DNA of 64,000 nt from Citrobacter amalonaticus (GCF_018323885.1 NZ_AP024586.1:62001-126000); one strand, 5' to 3'; numbered from the stretch's first letter, positions 8,436 to 15,637 are shown. Program-made: numbers and translations. The notes: generated from the letters alone by a model not told the origin.

Positions 8436-9113
8436 GTGCCTGACGGCCAGTATTCTTTCTATCTGCACAATGACGATCGCACAGATATCGCGGCGATGGC
8501 GACCATCAGCACCATCTCGCAGCCACTGCGGGGGGAATTCATCCGGACAGCCGCTGCCGCCGGCGCTGTGGCCTACCGGGCTGATGCCCGGCTACCGGCG
8601 CTGATCCCGGTGTTCTTTGACGGCCAGCTGAGCGCCGCGCGGCTTTGTGCCCTGATGGCGCTGGTCTCCGGCACCTGGTCGGCACTGTCTGGTTTACCTG
8701 ATGAGCCTGATACCGGCGTGCCGGCGCAAGCCATCACGCCTGACGCGGACTCACGGCGCCGGCGTTATACACTGGCCCTTCAGGATGACCGGAGCAGTGA
8801 GCGGGTTGAAGAAATACTTGCAGGCGTATCATCCCGGCTGCGTGGCGAGCTGTTGAGAAACCTCATCATTTCAGGGCTGGCGCTCCATACGACAGCACCT
8901 GAGCTGCCGCGTCTGCTGACCAGTATGCCGGTACCTCCGGCCACTGCTGGCGAACTGCTGAATCTGGTCGGTCAGGTCGCTCAGCTTGTGCCGGTGGGGC
9001 TAAACACTGCTGCAGCCAGCGCGCAGGAGAAGCCTGTTTCACCTGAAAGAGCTACAGCCGGTGCGGAAACCAGCGGAATAAAGAAAAACATGCGGCGTGC
9101 ATTTGGAGATTAA
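8436..9113 (+). CDS. stbB: ParR/StbB-like partition adaptor with an internal duplication
   Basis: A 225-residue protein in the position of ParR, which has 117 residues in R1. Two related segments are visible. Residues 6-59 start YSFYLHNDD and include LRGEFIRTAAAAG; residues 111-161 start YTLALQDD and include LRGELLRNLIISG, and both end with a leucine- and proline-rich stretch. The protein therefore looks like a fusion of two ParR-like ribbon-helix-helix units. A role in binding the upstream repeats and linking them to ParM filaments is inferred from operon position. GTG serves as start. Confidence 0.72.
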   Translation: MPDGQYSFYLHNDDRTDIAAMATISTISQPLRGEFIRTAAAAGAVAYRADARLPALIPVFFDGQLSAARLCALMALVSGTWSALSGLPDEPDTGVPAQAITPDADSRRRRYTLALQDDRSSERVEEILAGVSSRLRGELLRNLIISGLALHTTAPELPRLLTSMPVPPATAGELLNLVGQVAQLVPVGLNTAAASAQEKPVSPERATAGAETSGIKKNMRRAFGD

Positions 9114-9115
9114 AC

Positions 9116-9379
9116 GTGTCAGTGATCAAGAGAACCGCAGAACACCTTATTCATCGAATTCTGCGAGCCAGAAATATTCCGGAAGAGAAGTGGCCAGAGC
9201 TCGTCAAAAAGACCGGGCGAGGCATGATCCTGCTGGGCGTGGCATCAGTCGTCCCGCTGTTACTCGTTGATGAGGTATCCCTGACGGTGACAATTGTGCT
9301 GCAGGTAGCTTACGCCTGTCTGATGTGCCTCGGGGTTATCCTTGCGCTTGACAGCAAAAAGACTGAGAAACACTTCTGA
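9116..9379 (+). CDS. Small membrane protein of the partition operon
   Basis: An 87-residue protein not recognised as a known family. The first 35 residues are basic and amphipathic. Two hydrophobic segments follow (about residues 36-50 and 55-77), so it probably sits in the inner membrane with both ends in the cytosol. A GTG start lies two bases behind the stbB-like stop, which implies translational coupling to the partition operon. Function is unknown. Confidence 0.6.
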   Translation: MSVIKRTAEHLIHRILRARNIPEEKWPELVKKTGRGMILLGVASVVPLLLVDEVSLTVTIVLQVAYACLMCLGVILALDSKKTEKHF

Positions 9380-9389
9380 AGGAAGACTC

Positions 9390-9593
9390 ATGAAACTTGA
9401 AGATCTGAAAGATGAAGACCGGGAGCTGGTAGTGGTGGCATTGCAGGCGCTGCATCGTGAGCGGTTAACGGCTTCCAACGCAACCTTTACGTTCTGCCAG
9501 CTGGCCGGAAAGACCCCACCTCCGGATGATATCTTCGGGCTGCATGAGGCGCGGGACGCGCTGCGTCGTATTGGTGCCGCTCCCGCGCGATAA
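9390..9593 (+). CDS. Hypothetical 67-residue protein
   Basis: The ATG at 9390 follows a clear AAGGA Shine-Dalgarno sequence, so it is preferred over the in-frame ATG at 9342, which lies inside the preceding gene. The protein is small and charged (MKLEDLKDEDRELVVVALQALHRER) and mostly helical, with no membrane segment. It is the last gene of the partition operon. A hairpin at 9608-9638 follows. No family is recognised. Confidence 0.6.
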   Translation: MKLEDLKDEDRELVVVALQALHRERLTASNATFTFCQLAGKTPPPDDIFGLHEARDALRRIGAAPAR

Positions 9594-9603
9594 ATGCGGC
9601 ATA

Positions 9604-9638
9604 AAAAAACGGCAGGAAGACATCTCATTCCTGCCGTT
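9604..9638 (-). terminator. Hairpin with U tract on the minus strand
   Basis: AACGGCAGGAA (9608-9618) pairs with TTCCTGCCGTT (9628-9638) across a 9-base loop. Read on the minus strand the stem is followed by a T run (9603-9609), the layout of an intrinsic terminator. On the plus strand only an A run precedes it, so termination of the partition operon itself would be weaker. Confidence 0.6.
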
Positions 9639-9735
9639 AAAGTGTGCTGCATAATTTTTCGGCAAGTATAGGCTCTAAAAGTGTGATGTAAATCACAAAT
9701 AATGGTAGGTCATTCGACCGCTGCCTTCAGGTTTT

Positions 9736-9911
9736 CCCCCGCCGTGCCTTCACGCTACCCCGGCCGCTGCGCCTGCAAGGGAAGCTAAACGCCTCCGTCT
9801 TCACCCGTTCGCACCCTTTACGGTGCATTCAGCCCGTAAAGGCCTTGCGCTGCGGCCTGTGACGTCGCCCCTGCCTGCTCCGCTAATAGCCGGGGTTTTG
9901 TGTCGGCACGG
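9736..9911. repeat. Leading-region repeat R1, candidate ssDNA promoter
   Basis: About 175 bases are closely similar to R2 (13691-13877) and R3 (15428-15612). The shared core reads CACCCGTTCGCACCC, a hairpin, then CTTGCGCTGCGGCCTG and TCCGCT, and ends at a CGGCACGGCG-like sequence ahead of a gene. The hairpin is CCTTTACGG (9815-9823), loop TGCATTCAGC and CCGTAAAGG (9834-9842), and CGCA/TGCG can extend the stem beyond a 2-base bulge. Position in the leading region and bulged hairpin form recall the Frpo/ssi single-strand promoters of F. The function is inferred. Confidence 0.65.
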
Positions 9912-9944
9912 CGTGAGATGGCGCCGGATGCTGAGGACAAAACC

Positions 9945-10412
9945 ATGTTCAGACTGACCTGTATTGATCTTGATTCAGGCGAGTTCGCGCTCTGTATTAA
10001 TGGCCACGTTATTGCCAGTGCAGATAACAGCCACGACAAATTATTTGTGGGGGAGCTGCACGAGACGCTTTCCCGACTGCCGGGGGTACAAACGGATATG
10101 CTGCTGCATACGGTACCGGAAGAGGATGACTGGAACTGGAGCGACGTCGTGGACAGTCTGCTTACTCCCGTACCCGTGTCCCGTTATGACATGACCGTGG
10201 CCGGGATGATTGCGCGCCTGCAGGAGTATGTACCGGATACACCCTGTATGGGTACTTTCTGGCTGGCAGAAGATTTTCTGGCGCTCGATGACTGCCTGAC
10301 GGAAAAGGAAGTTACGCAGGCCATGCACATCGCCAGTGACGGCCATGACGCGGCGATTGGGTTTAACTGGGATACGCTGCAGTACGCCATTGATCGCGTT
10401 AAGGCTCGCTAA
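9945..10412 (+). CDS. Unrecognised leading-region protein, first gene after repeat R1
   Basis: A 155-residue acidic, soluble protein (MFRLTCIDLDSGEFALCINGH). It contains a tryptophan-rich stretch, DDWNWSDVVDSLL, and a second half with CMGTFWLAEDFLALDD. I do not recognise its family. The ATG at 9945 is preceded by GAGGA with good spacing; an in-frame ATG at 9918 is possible. It is the only gene between R1 and a chromosomal-type insertion. The equivalent place after R2 and R3 holds a DNA methyltransferase and KlcA, so a role in protecting incoming DNA is a reasonable guess, but only that. Confidence 0.7.
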   Translation: MFRLTCIDLDSGEFALCINGHVIASADNSHDKLFVGELHETLSRLPGVQTDMLLHTVPEEDDWNWSDVVDSLLTPVPVSRYDMTVAGMIARLQEYVPDTPCMGTFWLAEDFLALDDCLTEKEVTQAMHIASDGHDAAIGFNWDTLQYAIDRVKAR

Positions 10413-10447
10413 AAAAAGAGGACGCCATCCGGGGGAGGGGCGTCCTC
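10411..10447 (-). terminator. Hairpin with U tract on the minus strand
   Basis: GAGGACGCC (10418-10426) pairs perfectly with GGCGTCCTC (10439-10447). On the minus strand a run of seven T follows the stem, so it is a good terminator for leftward transcription, for example readthrough from the dapA-like gene at 10722. On the plus strand the A run precedes the hairpin. Confidence 0.65.
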
Positions 10448-10721
10448 AAATCACACTACTCAATAGGTTGATAACTGAACAGACGTTTTCAGTGTCAAGA
10501 ATCACACAGTTACGGTGCCTCCGCACCTGCCAATTCTGGCCGTTAACCGTCTTGATTTGCGACCCGCATTTAAGCTGAAATATTCTTCTGCTACATGCTA
10601 CGGATAATGAATGTCTGCTTTGAGCGAGAAGCGGACATAAAGATGTTGCTTCAACATGCGATAAAAGATGATCACCTGCAGGTTTCGTCAGGACCGGCAG
10701 ACAGCTGGTCCTGTGGGGAGA
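10448..10721. other. Non-coding junction with chromosomal-type sequence
   Basis: I see no gene here. The segment 10611-10642 (GTCTGCTTTGAGCGAG and AAGCGGACATAAAG) resembles short intergenic sequence also present near 2890-2926 and at 13605-13620. It lies at the left edge of the DapA-like/GNAT gene block and may mark its junction with the plasmid backbone. Confidence 0.4.
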
Positions 10722-11615
10722 TTATTTCAGTCCCAACACGCTTATCACGCGGGCAATTTCTGCGATACCGTCTGCTGACAGCGGCTGCAGTGGACGAGGC
10801 AGGCAATCCGTATCGGTCAGTCCAAGCACGCCAGCAGCAGCGGCGATCACACGAATACTCCCGCCATGTTTACGGAACAGCGCCCACAGTGGTTCCATTC
10901 GGGTTGTTAGTGCCGTGACGCGGGCATGATCCCCTGCTGCTGCTGCCTCAGTGATCTGTTTTGCGGTTTGCGGGAAAAGACCACCGCACACGGAGTACCA
11001 GATTTCACAGCCGGCATTTAATCCCAGCCCGGCATACGCATCGCCACTGATACCGATTGTCACTCCCGGGCGAAGATGTTGGCGTAGCGCACTCACCCGC
11101 TCAGCGGCCGCTGCCGGGCTGTCAGGAACACCCGGGATCTTAACCGAACAAACCCCCGCCAGCGATGACAGGCGACCGTGCAGTTCATCAGTAAAAGTAA
11201 AATGGGTGGTACCCGGATTATCATAGACACAGACCGGAACAGACGCGTGCCGTGTTACCGTTTCAAAAAGCGCGAAGACCTCTTCATCTCGGAGTGACTG
11301 GTAGCTGACCGCCGGAAGCAGCAGGGCATCCGCGCCTGCGGCCTGTGCATCATCGGCCAGATGCAGGATGGCATCAGTGCTGACTGCCCCCACACACACC
11401 ATCACCGGGATATCTTCGGCAAGCTGTTTAGCCAGAGTCGCAATGCGCTTACGCTGCTCCCGGGTCAGATAAGCGTAGCTTCCGGTTGAACCCAGAATGC
11501 CCAAAGAATCAACACGTGCCGTCGTGAGGCGGGCTAGAATTTTAATAAACCCCTGTTCGTCGACGCCGGTGGCGGTGATCGGGGTTAACGGGAAAGCGGA
11601 CAAGCCGGTGAACAT
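10722..11615 (-). CDS. DapA/NanA-family lyase (dihydrodipicolinate synthase-like)
   Basis: A 297-residue TIM-barrel aldolase of the DHDPS/N-acetylneuraminate lyase family. The GSTGSYAYLT loop replaces the GTTGE of DapA, Tyr131 lies in CVYDNPG and the Schiff-base Lys159 in VCSVKIPG. The true DapA role is doubtful because the substrate loop differs; a pyruvate-dependent lyase or synthase on another aldehyde is more likely. An AGGAG sequence precedes the ATG at 11615. It lies 20 bases behind the B3/4-domain gene on the same strand and divergent from an XRE-cupin regulator, an arrangement typical of chromosomal metabolic cassettes. Confidence 0.82.
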   Translation of the reverse strand: MFTGLSAFPLTPITATGVDEQGFIKILARLTTARVDSLGILGSTGSYAYLTREQRKRIATLAKQLAEDIPVMVCVGAVSTDAILHLADDAQAAGADALLLPAVSYQSLRDEEVFALFETVTRHASVPVCVYDNPGTTHFTFTDELHGRLSSLAGVCSVKIPGVPDSPAAAAERVSALRQHLRPGVTIGISGDAYAGLGLNAGCEIWYSVCGGLFPQTAKQITEAAAAGDHARVTALTTRMEPLWALFRKHGGSIRVIAAAAGVLGLTDTDCLPRPLQPLSADGIAEIARVISVLGLK

Positions 11616-11635
11616 CGTGTTTCTCCTGAATGATA

Positions 11636-12331
11636 TTACTGGCATTGCTCTTCGATGAGAGCAACTTCAAACCACAGACCGGGCATCATTCTTTCAAGGC
11701 CGTCGGTCAGCATCTTCCCGGCTTCGTGAAGCATCTCGAGCGGCATCTGTGGGAGACTCTCGAGAATGAACCACATTTGCTGAGCTTCCACGTCCAGGCG
11801 GGTTCTGATCCCCTGCCGCCAGTTCCAGCGACGGCAGGTCACGCCAGCATCATCGCACCAGACAACCTCACCTTGCGAAGGATATTCAATGGCGCTCTCA
11901 CCGTCTTTGACGGTATCAAAAGGCTCTGTTCCTTTTGCCACAACCAGACGCGGTGAACTCTGATAGGCAGCGATATTCTCTCCACCCACCGGAACGGCGT
12001 AGCGGAGGCTAACAGCGTTATAAAGATCAACAATGGGATCGAGCGCGGGCATCGTACCGTCACGTGATACGCGCTTACGTAGCGCATCCGCAGAACATGG
12101 CGTACGTTTCGGTTTAGCACCAAACGTCTGGTAAACCTCAGCCCAGGCGGCCAGATGAGATTCCGCCCATTCAGGTGCACCGGTCAAAACCGCTTCACAT
12201 GCTTCTTGCAGCGCCGTTTGTCCAATATTAGGGTTAAGCACTGGTGCGGCTTTTACAGAGATACTGAGTGCCCGAAAGCCGGGCGCAATGCGATAAATTT
12301 CAGGGGCAATTGACGGAGAGACTGTTAACAC
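11636..12331 (-). CDS. B3/4 tRNA-binding domain protein
   Basis: A protein of about 231 residues if it starts at the GTG at 12331, or 262 if the in-frame ATG at 12424 is used. The shorter form is preferred because the longer overlaps the divergent regulator. It carries the B3/4 domain of phenylalanyl-tRNA synthetase beta chains (RKRVSRDGTMPALDPIVDLYNAVSLRYAVPVGG). Free-standing copies are thought to edit mischarged aminoacyl-tRNA or bind amino acid derivatives. It is the first gene of a two-gene operon with the DapA-like lyase. Confidence 0.78.
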   Translation of the reverse strand: MLTVSPSIAPEIYRIAPGFRALSISVKAAPVLNPNIGQTALQEACEAVLTGAPEWAESHLAAWAEVYQTFGAKPKRTPCSADALRKRVSRDGTMPALDPIVDLYNAVSLRYAVPVGGENIAAYQSSPRLVVAKGTEPFDTVKDGESAIEYPSQGEVVWCDDAGVTCRRWNWRQGIRTRLDVEAQQMWFILESLPQMPLEMLHEAGKMLTDGLERMMPGLWFEVALIEEQCQ

Positions 12332-12343
12332 GTGATAATCCTG

Positions 12344-12404
12344 TAATGACCGATTTATTACATGATAATGACCAATGACCAAAAAAGTCAATTTAATGAC
12401 CGAT
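12344..12404. promoter_or_regulatory. Direct repeats TAATGACCRAT, probable operator of the XRE-cupin regulator
   Basis: TAATGACCGAT occurs at 12344-12354 and 12394-12404, and TAATGACCAAT at 12366-12376, followed by another AATGACC at 12374-12380. They lie between and over the starts of the divergent B3/4 gene and the XRE-cupin gene. Spaced direct repeats at such a place usually bind the local regulator. Assignment is by position. Confidence 0.55.
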
Positions 12405-12977
12405 GCAAATTCAATCGTCAACACAGTGAATAAAGCCGTCTCTCAGCGGATTAAGCTGTATCGCAAGCAAAAGAAAATTTCCCTTGATGAACTGTCCCGC
12501 CGGGCGGGCGTCAGCAAGGGGGCGCTGGTTGAGATTGAAGGGTGCCGGGCGAATCCCAGCATTGCCCTGCTATGCCGCCTCGCTGCTGCGATGGGTGTTT
12601 CGGTGGCTGATTTTGTGGATGTCAGCGCCAAACCGACAGTGCATCTCATTGCTGAAGATGAGATCCCTCAGTTATGGGAGGGAGAAAAAGGCGGGAGATC
12701 AAGGCTACTCGCAGGATCCGGTGGCCCCGATATGACAGAGCTCTGGATGTGGGAAATGCAGTCGGGGGAAAAATTTGCTTCACCCGGTCACACGGAAGGG
12801 ACGCTTGAACTGTTTTATGTTCAGACGGGCACGCTGACACTGGGAGTACAGGACCATCTGTATCTGGTGAAAACCGGATGTTCGGCCACTGCCAGAACGG
12901 ACATTCCTCACTTTTATGAGAATCAGGGGGAGGGCCCACTGGTATTCATCATGACAGTACATGAAAAAGCATCCTGA
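12375..12977 (+). CDS. XRE-family regulator with C-terminal cupin
   Basis: A 200-residue protein. A helix-turn-helix covers about residues 25-75 (LYRKQKKISLDELSRRAG, then GALVEIEGCRANPSIALLCRL). A cupin effector domain follows (HTEGTLELFYVQTGTLTLGV through IPHFYENQGEGPL). Such proteins repress a neighbouring metabolic operon and respond to a small ligand. The start may be at 12375 or at the ATG at 12396; the three TAATGACC repeats overlap this region, suggesting autoregulation and control of the divergent B3/4-dapA-like operon. Confidence 0.86.
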   Translation: MTKKVNLMTDANSIVNTVNKAVSQRIKLYRKQKKISLDELSRRAGVSKGALVEIEGCRANPSIALLCRLAAAMGVSVADFVDVSAKPTVHLIAEDEIPQLWEGEKGGRSRLLAGSGGPDMTELWMWEMQSGEKFASPGHTEGTLELFYVQTGTLTLGVQDHLYLVKTGCSATARTDIPHFYENQGEGPLVFIMTVHEKAS

Positions 12978-13052
12978 GCATGGCCCAATATAGAAACCAG
13001 CCCTCGCTAGCAAGGTTTGTCTGTTCACAAGTAAATGCAGAGGAGATATTCA

Positions 13053-13514
13053 GTGAGTAATAAGCATCTGAGTTTTACCAAAGGCCAGTTTACTGTCACA
13101 ACCGACCCTGCTTCTTTTCAACTGGAAGCCATTCACGATTACCTCTCGCAATCTTCCTGGGCTCCTGACATTGATGTTGAAACGATCAGGATTTCAGTCC
13201 AGAACAGCCTTTGTTTTGCGCTTCTGGATGGAACAAGGCAAATCGGCTTCGCCCGTCTTGTCACTGACTATGCCACTTTTGGTTATCTGTGCGACGTCTA
13301 TGTGCTGGATGAGTATCAGAAAAGCGGTCTTGGTCGTTGGCTGATTGAATGCTGTCACGCTCATCCGTTGATGTCACGCCTGCGACGAATAATGCTGCTC
13401 ACCGACAGCGCGCCCTGGCTATACCAAAAACTAGGGTATAACCCGTTGAACAGGCCAGACTTTGTCTGGCAGATCAATCGACCAGACATTTATCGTAAAA
13501 CTGAAGGTAAGTGA
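13053..13514 (+). CDS. GNAT-family acetyltransferase
   Basis: A protein of about 153 residues with the GNAT fold: CFALLDGTRQIGFARLVTDYATFGYLCDVYVLDEYQKSGLG (shown in parts: the beta-strand pair, then VYVLDEYQKSGLGRWLIECC as the acetyl-CoA loop) and the C-terminal APWLYQKLGYNPL. The GTG at 13053 is preferred because AGAGGAG lies at 13039-13045; an ATG at 13035 would place that sequence inside the gene. Substrate is unknown. It seems to belong to the same chromosomal-type block as the XRE-cupin gene. Confidence 0.82.
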   Translation: MSNKHLSFTKGQFTVTTDPASFQLEAIHDYLSQSSWAPDIDVETIRISVQNSLCFALLDGTRQIGFARLVTDYATFGYLCDVYVLDEYQKSGLGRWLIECCHAHPLMSRLRRIMLLTDSAPWLYQKLGYNPLNRPDFVWQINRPDIYRKTEGK

Positions 13515-13900
13515 ATTCCTTCGGAGAGTAATGACAAATGTCAATCCGTAGGGCTGGCGCGTCTGATCCATAAGAATTTGCCATATTCGCGAAGCAACTT
13601 TGCGATGTCCGCTTTTGGCACATAGCTGACAGCCAGCAAAATGGATGTCGGTTCCCTCCTCAATTATGCCGCCTGTCCGGCGGCGACGCTCCCCGCCGTG
13701 CCTTCACGCTAACCCGGCCACTGTGGCCACAAGGGTCCACTGCGTCTCTGTCCTCACCCGTTCGCACCCTTCACGGTGCATTCAGCCCGTAAAGGGCTTG
13801 CGCTGCGGCCTGCGGCATCGCCCCTGTGTCCTCCGCTTTCCGCCGGGTTTTTGTGGCGGCACGGCGCAACAGGGTGCCGCATATCAGAAAGGAGAGTGCT
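13515..13900. other. Junction and repeat R2 ahead of the methyltransferase
   Basis: No gene is supported. The first 160 bases contain the chromosomal-type motif GATGTCCGCTTTTGGCACA (about 13604-13622) and mark the right edge of the inserted cassette. The rest is repeat R2, described separately. Confidence 0.5.
13691..13877. repeat. Leading-region repeat R2, candidate ssDNA promoter
   Basis: Second copy of the R family. The hairpin is CCCTTCACGG (13767-13776), loop TGCATTCAGC and CCGTAAAGGG (13787-13796). One stem position differs from R1 but remains pairable only as a mismatch, so the copy is slightly looser. The flanks CCGCCGTGCCTTCACGCTA and CTTGCGCTGCGGCCTGCGG are shared with R1. It ends immediately before the Shine-Dalgarno sequence of the DNA methyltransferase gene. 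Confidence 0.65.
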
Positions 13901-14593
13901 ATGTCCCGTTTTATCCTGGGTGACTGCGTGCAGGTCATGTCCCGTTTTCCGTCGCGTGCCGTCGATTTTATTCTTACCGATCCGCCGTATCTCGTCGGCT
14001 ACAGGGATCGTACCGGGCGCACGATTGCCGGTGACAATACGCCGGAATGGTTGCAACCCGCCTGCCATGAAATGTACCGCGTGCTGAAGAACGACAGCCT
14101 GCTGGTGAGCTTCTACGCCTGGAACCGCGCCGATCTGTTTATCAGCGCCTGGAAAGCGGCCGGCTTTCGCATCGTGGGTCATGTTGTCTTTGCCAAAACT
14201 TACGCATCGAAATCCACCTTTGTCGGATACACACATGAAAACGCCTATCTGCTGGCAAAAGGGCGCCCACGAACGCCGGACCGCCCCATTCCTGATGTGA
14301 TCCCCTGGAAATACACGGGAAACCGCCATCACCCGACTGAAAAGCCGGTGCAGAGCCTGCGCCCGCTGATTGATTCCCTGACGAAACCCGGCGCCATTGT
14401 CCTGGACCCCTTCGCCGGCAGCGGCTCCACCTGCGTGGCCGCTGCGGAACTCAGCCGCCGCTATATCGGGATCGAGATGCTTGAGGAATACCACGCGGCC
14501 GGCGTTCGCCGTCTGGCGCAGGTTGAACGGGCCAGGAAAATGCCGGCCGCCAATGACAACAGTTATTACCCTGGCTTCCCGGAGGCCGCATGA
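13901..14593 (+). CDS. Orphan DNA adenine methyltransferase, beta class
   Basis: A 230-residue methyltransferase. Catalytic motif IV is DPPY at residues 27-30, which precedes the AdoMet motif LDPFAGSGST at about 168-177; this order defines the beta class (N6-adenine or N4-cytosine). HHPTEKPVQSL precedes motif I as usual. No restriction endonuclease is adjacent, so it is an orphan enzyme, expected to mark the incoming plasmid against host restriction. The start at 13901 follows GGAGAG. It directly follows repeat R2 and overlaps the next gene by four bases. Confidence 0.9.
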   Translation: MSRFILGDCVQVMSRFPSRAVDFILTDPPYLVGYRDRTGRTIAGDNTPEWLQPACHEMYRVLKNDSLLVSFYAWNRADLFISAWKAAGFRIVGHVVFAKTYASKSTFVGYTHENAYLLAKGRPRTPDRPIPDVIPWKYTGNRHHPTEKPVQSLRPLIDSLTKPGAIVLDPFAGSGSTCVAAAELSRRYIGIEMLEEYHAAGVRRLAQVERARKMPAANDNSYYPGFPEAA

Positions 14594-14811
14594 ACTACGC
14601 GGGGATGGAAAAACTGCGCACGGACGTGGCCGCACTGAGCAACGCCATGTGCGATGTACGGATGCTGCTGAACCGCCTTGAATCACAGCACCGGCACGAC
14701 GCGGCCACGCTGGCAGAACGTATGGCCGCCCAGTCCCTGCGCCGCATTAATGCCCTGTTACTGGAGGCGTACCGCGAAGCCCTTGTGCTCGACGAAACCT
14801 TTCAGGACTGA
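14590..14811 (+). CDS. Hypothetical 73-residue leading-region protein
   Basis: A small, mostly helical protein (MNYAGMEKLRTDVAALSNAMC) with heptad-like leucines that could form a coiled coil. It starts within the last codons of the methyltransferase (ATGA overlap), so it is translated with it. Function is unknown. Confidence 0.65.
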   Translation: MNYAGMEKLRTDVAALSNAMCDVRMLLNRLESQHRHDAATLAERMAAQSLRRINALLLEAYREALVLDETFQD

Positions 14812-14818
14812 CCGACCC

Positions 14819-14837
14819 GGCCGGACGTTGCCCGGCC
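14819..14837. other. Intercistronic hairpin
   Basis: GGCCGG (14819-14824) pairs with CCGGCC (14832-14837) across a 7-base loop, just after the 73-residue gene and before the ATG at 14863. It is one of a series of GC-rich hairpins between leading-region genes. Confidence 0.5.
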
Positions 14838-14862
14838 TGTTTACCCCAAAAGAGAGAAGAAA

Positions 14863-15015
14863 ATGTACGGAACCCGCGAAGCACTTTGTGTGCAGCTCAA
14901 GAAAATGTTTAGCCGTGATGAACACCTGATCCTGCTGGTCTGGACGGAGGAGGGAATACGCGAGGCGTGCCGGGATCATCACCCGGCCCGGATGAAGCGG
15001 AAGTCATGGCGCTGA
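14863..15015 (+). CDS. Hypothetical 50-residue protein, possibly a frameshifted N-terminus
   Basis: An ATG at 14863 follows AGAGAAGAAA. The frame encodes MYGTREALCVQLKKMFSRDE, then LVWTEEGIREACRDHH, and ends at 15015. Its last codons, ARMKRKSWR, look unlike the rest. In the +2 frame a good coding sequence (SPGPDEAEVMALMKAIGERK) runs on across the same bases into the next gene. Either two overlapping genes are coupled at the TGATG, or one 140-residue gene has been frameshifted near 14965-14990. Confidence 0.5.
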   Translation: MYGTREALCVQLKKMFSRDEHLILLVWTEEGIREACRDHHPARMKRKSWR

Positions 15016-15281
15016 TGAAGGCGATCGGGGAGCGAAAAATGGCTGACATTCACCAGACCGGCGTGACGGGTGCCGGGGTGAGCGAGCTGCTGACCCGCCA
15101 GCGCGAAGCGGCAGTGCAGGTGAGCGTTCCTGCGGCCCTGCTGTCCCGGGTGCTCAGGGATTATGAATGTGAGCTGGAACAGCGCGCGGGCCAGGCATGG
15201 GAAGCCGGCCGGACAGAGCCGTTGTCAGTACAGGAGGCCAGAAACGACGTATACCGGCTTAAAGAAGCCCTTGCAGCATGA
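15006..15281 (+). CDS. Hypothetical protein, possibly the 3' part of the preceding gene
   Basis: From the ATG at 15006 the protein has 91 residues; an upstream in-frame GTG lies at 14967 and a further ATG at 15015. It reads MALMKAIGERKMADIHQTGV and later VPAALLSRVLRDYECELEQR, a helical, charged protein with no known domain. It overlaps the end of the preceding frame (TGATG). The two may have been one gene. Confidence 0.55.
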   Translation: MALMKAIGERKMADIHQTGVTGAGVSELLTRQREAAVQVSVPAALLSRVLRDYECELEQRAGQAWEAGRTEPLSVQEARNDVYRLKEALAA

Positions 15282-15637
15282 AGACGGGCCGGGGGTGTTC
15301 CCCCGGTACACCGGTGGCCATCCACTGCGAAAAAGGAAGTCAGTGCCTTCCGCCTTTATCCGCCGCCACCCTCCGGGCCGCGTCGGGACAGTGAAACTCC
15401 CCTGACGCGCCGTGCGGTGACGGCATAGCCGTGACTTCACTGTAGCCCGGCCGCTGCGGCCAAAAGGGTTCGCTCACGCCTCCGTCCTCACCCGTTCGCA
15501 CCCTTTACGGTGCATTCAGCCCGTGAAGGGCTTGCGCTGCGGCTTGCGGCGTCGCCCCTTCGTCCTCCGCTTTTCGCCGGTCTGTCGTGTCGTCACGGCG
15601 ATGCCGGAACCGAGAATATTTTAACCGTGGAGGATAT
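15282..15637. other. Non-coding gap with hairpin and repeat R3
   Basis: A GC hairpin CCGGGGG-TGTT-CCCCCGG lies at 15289-15306 just after the previous gene. Repeat R3 fills most of the remainder. No gene is seen. Confidence 0.55.
15428..15612. repeat. Leading-region repeat R3, candidate ssDNA promoter
   Basis: Third copy of the R family. CCCTTTACGG (15501-15510), loop TGCATTCAGC and CCGTGAAGGG (15521-15530) form the conserved hairpin with one changed pair. Flanking CACCCGTTCGCA and CTTGCGCTGCGGCTTGCGG match R1 and R2. It is followed at once by the klcA Shine-Dalgarno sequence. Confidence 0.65.

Noticed and set aside
9945..10412. ArdA antirestriction protein
   Set aside because: Acidic and of similar size, but the ArdA motif region is not recognisable.
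10595..10918. 107-codon plus-strand frame
   Set aside because: It runs mostly antisense to the dapA-like gene and has no recognisable protein character.
13754..14686. 310-codon open frame on the minus strand
   Set aside because: It lies opposite the DNA methyltransferase and repeat R2; the arginine- and glycine-rich wording is that of a shadow of GC-rich coding DNA.
15587..15637. Longer start of klcA
   Set aside because: The extra codons lie in repeat R3 and are not part of the family; the ATG at 15638 has a good ribosome site.
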